Below are positions 55,943 to 64,000 of a stretch of 64,000 nucleotides of DNA, in pieces (within the stretch, counting starts at the first letter, position 1; each line of letters starts with the position of its first letter). Source of the stretch: Conchocele bisecta (lineage: Eukaryota > Mollusca > Bivalvia > Lucinida > Thyasiridae); contig CM055265.1 in the NCBI GenBank assembly GCA_029237695.1, forward strand, positions 72,517,912 through 72,581,911, given 5' to 3'. A program made the position numbers and the translations under genes. A model generated the notes under the pieces. That model worked only from the letters and a program-made list of their open reading frames with translations, ran no database searches and had not been told where the DNA came from.

Positions 55943-58032
55943 TTTTTGTCACGCCTGCTTTAGCAGAAGGCGCGACTATAGTCGCTGCTTTTTATACAAC
56001 CGTTTTTAAAAAACGGTACGTATTATGTTTTACCGCACGGCGGGCGGGCGGGCAGGCGGGCGGCTGAAGAAAAAGCGCATAGTTCGTGTACACAACTCCT
56101 CCGAAACCGTTCAGTCGATCGATCTGAAACTATACACACGTCTTCTACACATATTGAAGATGTGCACCTTGGTGTTTTTATGCCGAAAAAATATTTTTTA
56201 AATTAGTCATTTTTTCTTCATTTTTCTATACATTTCTATATACGGTACAGAGTTTGTGTACACAACTCCTCTGAAACCTTTTAGTCGATCGATCTGAAAC
56301 TATGCACACGTCTTCTACACATATTGAAGATGTTCACCTTGGTGTTTTTATGGCGAAAAAATATTTTTTAACAAAAATATCGCCTTTTTAACTTAGCCAT
56401 TTTTTCTGCATTTTTCTATGCAATTCTATATACAATACAGAGTTTGTGTACACAACTCCTCCGAAACCATTCAGTCGATCGTTCTGAAACTATACACACG
56501 TCTTCTACACATATTGAAGATGTGCACCTTGGTGTTTTTATGCCAAAAAAATATTTTTTAACAAAAATATCACCTTTTTAACTTAGCCATTTTTTCTACA
56601 TTATATTGTATCCAATTCCCTATCATTTCTACTTTACACTCTACTTTTCTATCTGTGCCTAAATTAGTATACATGTTTAGCACAACGAGATGAATAAATA
56701 ATGCTATAGACTTTCAAATTCTCATTAATGTTTCTTGCCTTGGTGACAGCTTTACATTTCTGCATCTTCGCTGTCTGGCCCATATTCGACGGGCGTATTT
56801 TGTGACTTGCGGCACTCTTGTTCCGTCTTTGTCGTCGTCTTCGTCCGCAAATGTCATCATGGTATAACTTTAATAATACTTGATGGATTGCTCAATAATT
56901 TGACACATGTGAGCATTTGGAACACCCTCATGTCGCCATTAACATGACGTTGGCCTTTTTTACCTTCACATTTTTTTGCGTCAAAATGTTTGTACAGGCT
57001 TCTTTTCATCATGGTATAACTTTAATATTACTTGGCGGATTGCTACAATAGTTGGACACTTGATACATGTGAGCATTTGGAACACACTCATGCCACCATT
57101 AATATGACCTTGACCTTGACGGACACGAATGCAGAATTTCACATTGTGACCATGTGTAGCTCATCATATAACACACTCCTTTCGCCTGATAACGATCTAC
57201 TAGTATAGTGTTTGCTAGAAACCTGACAAGTGTTTCATTAATGAACAGAGCTCCAGATAAGCTGTATGTTTAAAGAGTCTTATACCCCTATATTTCAAAC
57301 TCAATTCTTTTTGTCGCGCCTGCTTTATCAGAAGTCGCCGCTTTTTCCGTCGTCGTCCGAAATGTCAAAAACTTTGTACAAGCTTCGTCATCATGCTATA
57401 ACTTTAATATTACTTTACGGATTGCTTCAATATTTGGACACTTGATACATGTAAGCATTAGGAACACACTCATGCTGTCAATTCACATGACCTTGACCTT
57501 TACCTTAAAATATTTGCTGAAACACAGCCATTTTTTGGCGTCAAACACTTTGTACAAGCTTTGTCATCATGCTATAACTTTAATATTACTTTACGGATTG
57601 CTTCAATATTAGGACATTTGATACATGTAAGCATTAGGAACACACTCATTCCGCCAATTCACATGACCTTCAACTTTTTTACCTTCAACTTTTTGCTGAA
57701 ACACATAGCCATTTTTTTGCGTCAAAAACTTTGTACAAGCTTCCTCATCCTGCTATAACTTTCATATTACGTGACGCATTCCTTCAATGTTTGGACACTT
57801 GATACATGTAAGCATTTGGAACACACTAATGCCGCTATTCACATGACGACCATTTTTACCTTATAATTAGCCATTTTTTATGTAAAAAAGTTTCTTTAAC
57901 CTTGACCTTTTTCATGTTTTAAGCATGCACTTCTCTGACGGTTTTGTGATGTTTACTTTCGCACATGCCCATGATCATGTTACGGTCAAATGCCTCGGCA
58001 GGCGCGACACCGCTTCCGTGGCGGAATTCTTG
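55943..58032 (+). mobile_element. Pearl-like element, composite
   Basis: 5' ttttgtcacgcctgcttta; 3' ggcaggcgcgacaccg with a hairpin (ccgc..gcgg) and aattcttg. Between them lie a nested element starting ttttatacaaccg (about 55990) and ending gcggcactcttg (about 56820), and a second 5' end of the same family at 57308 (tttttgtcgcgcctgcttta). Tandem units: tacacaactcct type (56090-56590) and cacttgatacatgtaagcat type (56860-57840). Confidence 0.65.
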
Positions 58033-58116
58033 CGGATTCACAGGCTGATCTGGATCTACACTGGTCACAAAACCCATAAGCCCAATTTCTCCAGTCACAA
58101 TCACATAATGTCATTA

Positions 58117-59621
58117 TTATACCCCCCGCAACGAGTTGTGGGGGGGGTATACTGGAGTCAGGTTGTCCGTCCGTCCATCCGTGCGTGCGTGTGTCCGTGC
58201 GTGCGTAAACTTAACATCAGAGAAATATTATTATAACTTCTATTTCCGTCATCTAAAATGCTTAATATTTCACATATGCATTCCTGTAAGGCTCTACTAC
58301 CATGCTGTGCCAAATCCACGACCATCCAACCCCCGCTGATCCCATGGTCAAGGTCAAATACTTAGTCTCTTTTATACAAAACTTAACATCAGAGAAATAT
58401 TGTTATAGCTTCTATTTCCATCATCTAAAATGCTTAATACTTCACACATGCATTCCTGTAATGCTCTACTACCATGCGGTGCCAAATCCACGACCGTCCA
58501 ACCCCCGCTGATCCCACGGTCAAGGTCAAATACGTGGTCTCTTTACAAAACTTAACATCAGAGAAATATTGTTATATCTTCTACTCGCTTCATCAAAAAT
58601 GCTTAATATTTCACACATGCATTCCTGTAAGGCTCTACTATCATGCTTTGCCAAATCCATGACCGGCCAACCCCCGTTGATCCCATGGTCAAGGTCAAAT
58701 ACTTAGTCTCTTTTATACAAAACTTAACATCAGAGAAATATTGTTATAACGTCTTATTTCCTGCATCTAAAATGCTTAATATTTCACGCATGCATTCCTG
58801 TAAGGCTCTACTACCATGCTGTGCCAAATCCACAACCGTCCACCCCCCGCTGATCCCACGGTCAAGGTTCAAATTCTTAGTCTCTTTACAAAACTTAACA
58901 TCAGAGAAATATTGTTATAACTTCTATTTCCTTCATCTAAAATGCTTAATATTTCACACATGCATTCCTGTAAGGCTCTACTACCATGCTGTGCCAAATC
59001 CACGACCGTCCAACCCCCGCTGATCCCAAGGTCAAGGTCAAATACTTAGTCCCTTTACAAAACTTAACATCAGAGAAATATTGTTATAACTTCTACTTCC
59101 TTCATCAAAAATGCTTAATATTTCACACATGCATTCCTGTAAGGCTCTACTACCATGCTGTGCCAAATCCACGACCGTCCAACCCCCGCTGATCCCAAGG
59201 TCAAGGTCAAATAACTAGTCTGTTTACAAAACTTAACATCAGAGAAATATGGTATAACTTTTATTTCCTTCATTGCAGATTCTTAATATTTCATGCATGC
59301 ATTCCTCTAAGGCTCTACTATCATGCTGTGACATATCACCGCTGATCTCAACCTCAAGGTCACATACTTAGTCTCTTTACAAAACTTAACATCAGAGAAA
59401 TTGGTTATAACTTCTACTTCCTTGCTCGGATCTGCTTCACATTTCACACTCGCATTGCTCCAATGGACCTCTACCACCCTGTGACAAATTCACGTTCGTG
59501 CCGCCCCCGCTAAGCCCAGAGTCAAGGTCCAAGCCCACACACTTGGAAAGTTTTACATATTTAGGGGTACCTGGGCCCACGCGGGGGGTATTCCGTAAGC
59601 CTCGCTTACTGACCAATCTAG
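58117..59621 (+). mobile_element. Helitron-like element, complete
   Basis: The clearest copy. 5' taccccccgcaacgag (stem to ttgtgggggggta); a GTCC/GTGC microsatellite; about eight tandem units of roughly 165 bp (aaaacttaacatcagagaaa, tgcttaatatttcacacatg, aatccacgaccgtcc); 3' gcggggggta, then the hairpin gtaag-cctcg-cttac, then tgaccaatctag followed by T. Terminal taccccccgc and gcggggggta are inverted, with the 3' member internal to the hairpin. Confidence 0.8.
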
Positions 59622-59929
59622 TTTTGTACTAAAATGCATCACTCTTGATATGTATGTTCATGATTAAGAAACACACAAACATTTCTTGCCTCGGAATGCT
59701 CCAAGGGAGTTTCATTTAGATAGGGTCTAATTACCTAATTGATTATCTACCTAATTTATTTTCCAATCAATGATAACTGAAGGATTATTTCCAAAGCCAA
59801 TATGGGCAATTCCAGAATTAATTGTATTGGGTGAGTGGAGGGCATTTAAAAAAAGAAAAAATTCCCTTCCACTCCATGCATACAATCAATTCTGGAATGT
59901 CGTAGGCTGGTTGTAAATGCGCCTTTCAT
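59622..59929. other. Unassigned sequence with an inverted repeat
   Basis: Imperfect inverted repeat ccagaattaattgta / tacaatcaattctgg at about 59812-59895. No exon. Confidence 0.45.
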
Positions 59930-61133
59930 CATCTCACCGATAGGCAAGAGGGGATATAGCGTTAGTCCATGTATGTACGCACTTACGGTAGTAATACCTT
60001 TCATTTTTAGCTCGCCTGCACAAAGTGCAGAAGAGCTTATGGCATACCCCCGGCATCGTCGGTGTCGGCGTCCACAAACTTAACGTTGGGGTAAATGTCT
60101 TATAACTTCTGTTTCCTTTCATGGAACACCTTGATATTTCATACATGCATTCCTCAGATGACCCTCTATCATGCTGTAGCAAATCCACGACCCACCACCC
60201 AATCCTTATCCCAAGGTCAAGGTCACAAACTTAGCACATTCATAAACTTAACGTTGGGGTAAAATTTCTTATAACATCTGTTTCCTTTCATGGAACACCT
60301 TGATATTGCATACATGCATTCCTCAGATGACCGTCTATCATTCTGTAGCAAATCCACGACCCACCACCCAACCCTTACCCCAGGGTCAAGGTCACAAACT
60401 TAGCACATTCATAAACTTAACGTTGGGGTAAATTTCTTATAACATCTGTTTCCTTTCATGGAACACCTTGATATTTCATACATGCATTCCTCAGATGACC
60501 ATCTATCATGCTGTAGCAAATCCACTACCCACCACCCAACCCTTACCCCAAGGTCAAGGTCACAAACTTAGCATGTTCATAAACTTAACGTTGGGGTAAA
60601 TGTTGTGTAACTTCTGTTTATTTACAGGGAATGCCTTCATATTTCATACATGCATTCATCTGATGACCCTCTATCATGCTGTAGCAAATCCACGATCCAC
60701 CACCCAACCCTTACCCGAAGGTCAAGGTCACAAACTTAGCATGTTCATAAACTTAACGTTGGGGTAAATGTTATGTAACTTCTGTTTCTTTACAGGGAAC
60801 GCTTTGATATTTCATACATGCATTCATCTGATGATCCTCTATTGTGCTACAGCAAATCCATGACCCACCCTCCCTCGCCACCCCTTTCCTCAAGGTCAAG
60901 GTCACAAACTTAGCACATTCATGCATGCATTCCTCATGTGAATAGCTATCATGCTGTAGAAAACAGGAGAGCTTCGTTGTCTTCTGATTTTGATCATATT
61001 TGGCCACAATGTGTGTCTAGGGATGCTGTTTTGTTTTGCATACGACCCACGTCTGACCGCCCAAGGTCACTGAGGACTTTTTATTAAGGCTGCCATTGAG
61101 GGGATTAGCTTCCTTTCACGATGCCAGATCTTG
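59930..61133 (+). mobile_element. Outer plus middle pearl-like composite
   Basis: Outer ends catctcaccgatagg and gaggggattagc...cagatcttg; the middle element starts at 60004 (tttttagctcgcctgc) at exactly the same point of the outer element as in 19479-22469. The middle 3' end is damaged (acaggagagcttcgttgtct then a gap). Tandem units of about 185 bp as in 19576-22274, without the inner insertions. Confidence 0.65.
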
Positions 61134-61408
61134 TTGTACTTACAATTTGTTTGTAATTTATGTTGACTGCTAAACATAAAACAGTTATTATAATAATTTA
61201 TTATCATGTCAAGATCATATATTAATGGTCATAACCTATGTTGTGAAAATAGTAAGCCTTATAATGTTATTGAGTACCTTAATTACGGCTAGGAAGCTGG
61301 AAAATTAAGCGATCCATTTGACGTGAAAGGCTGATGTAGAAAGTTACATTCCAGGGGCTATTTCATTGTCAGAGCTTATTCTTTGTTGTATTATGATACC
61401 TTAATTAT
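61134..61408. other. Intron sequence
   Basis: No exon or repeat border seen. Confidence 0.4.
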
Positions 61409-61484
61409 TATAGGAATGAATGGCCTTTTTGTGGAATTTATCGGGGTATAAACTTGGAAAAGTCGCGGGAATACTGGACGAAGG
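61409..61484. mobile_element. Half copy of the palindromic MITE
   Basis: Only the left arm (ggaatgaatggcctttttgt to actggacgaagg) is present, fused at the palindrome centre to the ~190-bp MITE. Confidence 0.75.
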
Positions 61485-61675
61485 CATTTGAAATAAATTC
61501 ATCAAGAAAATGTGTTTATTTTCCGTTTTCTTAAGAATTATTTTAACTGCGCCTGACGGTTATGGAAAGTAGTTCGGCATGGAGTTTACTGGGATATAAA
61601 TTTTGGACGGAGACTTGCAACGGACCAATCAAATGTTAGGGAATTGTGTAAATATTTTTGTGCTGGAATTATAGC
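61485..61675. mobile_element. ~190-bp MITE
   Basis: Runs from gcatttgaaataaattcatc to ttttgtgctggaattatag. Same family as 41570-41769 and 62417-62613. It ends 32 bp before the SEA exon 2 acceptor. Confidence 0.6.
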
Positions 61676-61707
61676 ATTAATGATAGAAATGATTTCTTGT
61701 TTTGTAG

Positions 61708-61775
61708 ATCGATACGATTGTCAATGGGCTTTTGGGATTTGACAACTACAAGGAATGCATTGTGACAAGCTTTGA
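61708..61775 (+). CDS. SEA-like domain exon 2
   Basis: 68 bp with acceptor ttgtag and donor gtgagt; phase 0 start, phase 2 end. It encodes Ile-Asp-Thr-Ile-Val-Asn-Gly-Leu-Leu then Glu-Cys-Ile-Val-Thr-Ser-Phe, matching the SEA helix and the strand with the conserved Phe. The frame continues that of exon 1 across a 6-kb intron and leads into exon 3. The Cys pairs plausibly with the Cys of exon 1. Confidence 0.72.
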
Positions 61776-62092
61776 GTGAGTACATAGATATGGCCGTCAC
61801 TGACGAAATGGGGCTTATTGGATTTTTGGTCAGTGTAGCTACTGATCAGATAGTGATAACGATCTATATTGCTTGTTAGAAGCCAGGGACTAAACTACCA
61901 TGCCTCTAGGGGCTGAATATTGGTCCCTTCCCCAGCCTTAGGAGCCTCTATTTTTCCCAATCTGTAAAATATATATCCAGTTGTCAAAAAATATTTGGGA
62001 ATGTGGTCATTGCCCATCCAAACTGTGATGTTTGTCGCACCCACTTGCGGACAATGACACTTGTGGACAGTCGGCACATTGGCGTACCTTAG

Positions 62093-62416
62093 TGGAACAA
62101 ATTACCAGATAACGTTCGTAACGCTCGATCTATATCATCATTTAAGGCACATCTGAACAAGAATCTTTCCAAACCACCACGACTTTAAAAAATTGGATCA
62201 AGAAATCCAGGTCTTTCATGCACGTCGTAGATTATCATTCAACTCTCTAAATTACGACCTACATCGCAGATCCATAGTTTTCACACCCAACTGTGCCTGT
62301 GACTCAGTTGAAACTCCAAGTCACTTCTTTCTTCAGTGTAATAACTACCAACATTAAATACAGCTGTACCTCGATGACTTACTATGTCCATCAATAGTAA
62401 ACAACCTCTTATATGG
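62093..62416 (+). pseudogene. Non-LTR retrotransposon tail fragment
   Basis: One frame gives Trp-Asn-Lys-Leu-Pro-Asp-Asn-Val-Arg and Ser-Phe-Lys-Ala-His-Leu. After a frame change there follow Arg-Arg-Arg-Leu-Ser, then Cys-Ala-Cys ... Glu-Thr-x-x-His-Phe-Phe-Leu-Gln-Cys, the zinc-binding tail typical of jockey/CR1-like and related non-LTR reverse transcriptases. No RT core remains, and the downstream end is cut by the MITE at 62417. Confidence 0.65.
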
Positions 62417-62613
62417 CAATAATTCCAGCACAAAAATATTTACACAATTCCGTAACATTTGATTGGCCCGTAGCAAGTCTCTGTCCAAAATTTATATCCC
62501 AGTTCCCACGCCGAACTACTTTCCATAACCGTGAGACGCAGTTAAAATAATTCTTAAAAAAATGGAAAATAAACACATTTTCTTGATGAATTTATTTCAA
62601 ATGCTGGAATTAT
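62417..62613. mobile_element. ~190-bp MITE
   Basis: Ends ataattccagca / tgctggaattat; inserted into or beside the non-LTR fragment. Confidence 0.65.
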
Positions 62614-62774
62614 AAGGAATGAATGGCCTTTTTGTGGAATTTATCGGGGATATAAACTTGGAAAAGTCGCGGGAATACTGGACGAAGGCCTACCGGCCTT
62701 CGTCCAGTATTCCTGCGACTTTTCCAAGTTTATACCCCGATAAATTCCACAAAAAGGCCTTTCATTCCTATAAT
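62611..62774. mobile_element. Palindromic MITE, copy 3 (most complete)
   Basis: About 164 bp with near-perfect arms meeting at aaggcctaccggcctt. Transcribed either way, it would fold into one long hairpin. Confidence 0.85.
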
Positions 62775-63892
62775 GAACACTTGACATTCGAACGGAATAA
62801 GTATATATTTCTCCAGAGCCATAAATACAAAATAGCAACAAAACGTTAGTAACTATTACTTTTGGCGCGGTTAGGACCTAGCACGAGTCCAGTAGCTATT
62901 TCATAAAAATTACCTAGCAAAGTATACTGAATTTATTACATTATAAATTTATCCTTAAATTGAAAATTTCTCCCTCAAAGTATACTTTGCTAGATAAGTA
63001 TACTTTGCAATGTTGATGAAATAGGCTACTGGTACACTCCGATTTCAGAGCTGAATATCCTCTCTTCTTGTAAATATCGAACTCTGATTATGGAATCCCA
63101 TTCCTTGATACATGTAACATGCAGGTTTCGAACCCAGCACCCATCTCTATTTGGCATAGCTGCTCTACAGACGTATAACCCTATTGAGATCAAATCCTTT
63201 TGTCGAAATTGAATACTTCGGCCCGATCGAAAGTGTCTGCTGACTGATCGCACATTGATCTGCCACTCATGCTCACTCATCGGGCAGGCTTTGGGATGGG
63301 GACGGGTTGACAGGAGTGTTTTTTACCTTATTTAGCCCAATCCTGATGCGTCTTGTTAAAGCAACACAGTTTACCCCGACTGGGAAACGAGAGCTGTCGT
63401 CTGCTGTTGTTTCTTAGTCTGCCTTATTCTCATAGGGGGCAAGGTTTTGTCGCCTCATCAGAATCACTTCCATAGGAGGAGGTTCTGGAGCCCGGACAGA
63501 CCATGTTGTCGATGACTAATATAAAAAAATATACATATATATATATATAGCAGACAGCAACGCCTCGTTTTGTAGGGACTAACAATTAGAATGTTAACCA
63601 CAATATACCATGCCTGCATTACATGCCATCTACTCCATATCCTTGTTGTTATCCAGATTCTGGAGAAGAATTCATATAAGCTTTTAGAAAGCTTGTTTTC
63701 CAATCCTGTTTATGTATTACGTGTCTATGCATGTTCATCTACATGATGAAATGAAATACAATATTGTTTAAATCAAAGCCTCGGCAGGCGCGACATGCCA
63801 TAAATGGATTAGTCTGAAAATTGGTGTGCTTCTCTTTGGTCGTTTAGATAGCTTTGGATACATGTACTGAATGTCTCGCCTGGCTCTTTCAG
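62775..63892. other. Intron sequence
   Basis: Contains an imperfect inverted repeat with tagcaaagtatact / agtatactttgcta (62915-63010), a (ta)n run at 63533-63549 and a worn pearl-like 3' fragment (cctcggcaggcgcgac, 63780-63795). No exon is recognised. Confidence 0.45.
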
Positions 63893-64000
63893 AAACACAG
63901 ATCCGAGGGTGAAACTAAACTGGCAAGCTGTATTTGATGGTAACAACGAGCCAGCTAATACTGGAACAATGCTTCGAGATCTAATATTTGAAACTCAGGA
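63893..64000 (+). CDS. SEA-like domain exon 3 (partial)
   Basis: Acceptor ctttcag at 63886-63892. The first base completes the codon split from exon 2 (phase 2), and the frame is open to the window end (35 full codons). It encodes Asn-Thr-Asp-Pro-Arg-Val-Lys-Leu-Asn-Trp-Gln-Ala-Val-Phe, fitting the central SEA strand, then an acidic/Asn-rich loop and a helix (Met-Leu-Arg-Asp-Leu-Ile-Phe). The Gly-Ser-Val-Val-Val autoproteolysis site of cleaved SEA domains is not seen, so this domain is predicted not to self-cleave. The exon continues beyond the window. Confidence 0.7.

Noticed and set aside
58136..59192. A series of ~68-residue similar proteins
   Set aside because: Translations of the ~165-bp tandem units of a non-autonomous Helitron-like element.

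Overview
The window is animal nuclear DNA, most likely from a bivalve mollusc. It is intron-rich, lacks compact gene order, and is crowded with dispersed repeats whose design (a short terminal stem, a GTCC-type microsatellite, tandem units of roughly 165-190 bp and a 3' hairpin) matches the bivalve pearl/HINE-like non-autonomous Helitron group. The species cannot be fixed from the sequence alone.

Host gene content. Everything that looks like host coding sequence is on the + strand and fits one large extracellular or membrane glycoprotein gene. Its visible parts are (a) two copies of a diverged EGF exon (2801-2914, 23433-23546); (b) clusters of almost identical 120-bp EGF exons, each separated by a 91-bp intron, at 6142-7791, 14803-15444, 26105-31280 and 34436-35806; and (c) three SEA-like domain exons at 55599, 61708 and 63893, the last running off the window. 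All intact EGF exons are phase 1-1, and the first SEA exon also starts in phase 1, so exons can be added or skipped without breaking the frame. The EGF domains keep six cysteines and match consensus sites for O-fucosylation and Asp/Asn beta-hydroxylation. No start codon, signal peptide, membrane segment or stop codon of this gene is inside the window.

Duplication. Bases 1-6420 and 22470-26366 are two copies (A and B) of one segment and differ mainly by discrete insertions or deletions. A short third relative lies at about 14770-15140. The A/B pair may be a true tandem duplication or two haplotypes placed in tandem by the assembler. Two EGF stretches (about 6460-7370 and 29259-30645) and the first part of a 30-bp minisatellite (11632-14187) carry dense random small indels next to perfect copies, which looks like poor long-read consensus.

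Mobile DNA by region. 1-2.7 kb: pearl-like element and MITEs. 8.9-11.1 kb: fragments of a TA-target element and hairpin repeats. 16.3-22.5 kb: SINE, then composite and three-level nested pearl-like elements. 23.7-24.2 kb: TA-flanked fold-back element. 26.6-27.7 kb: dead Tc1-type transposase. 31.5-33.3 kb: 1.75-kb TA-flanked element. 35.9-37.5 kb and 39.8-42.6 kb: more pearl-like elements, palindromic MITEs and an older repeat. 43.2-52.3 kb: a minus-strand Ngaro/DIRS-type tyrosine-recombinase retrotransposon (gag, RT, RNase H, recombinase), inactivated and split by a 4.4-kb TC...CTAG Helitron-like element that itself carries another insertion. 55.9-61.1 kb: three more pearl-like elements inside the SEA-gene intron. 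62.1-62.8 kb: a non-LTR retrotransposon tail and palindromic MITEs.

Limits: all calls come from reading the sequence. No alignment or database search was run, and element ends are approximate unless a target-site duplication or empty site is stated.
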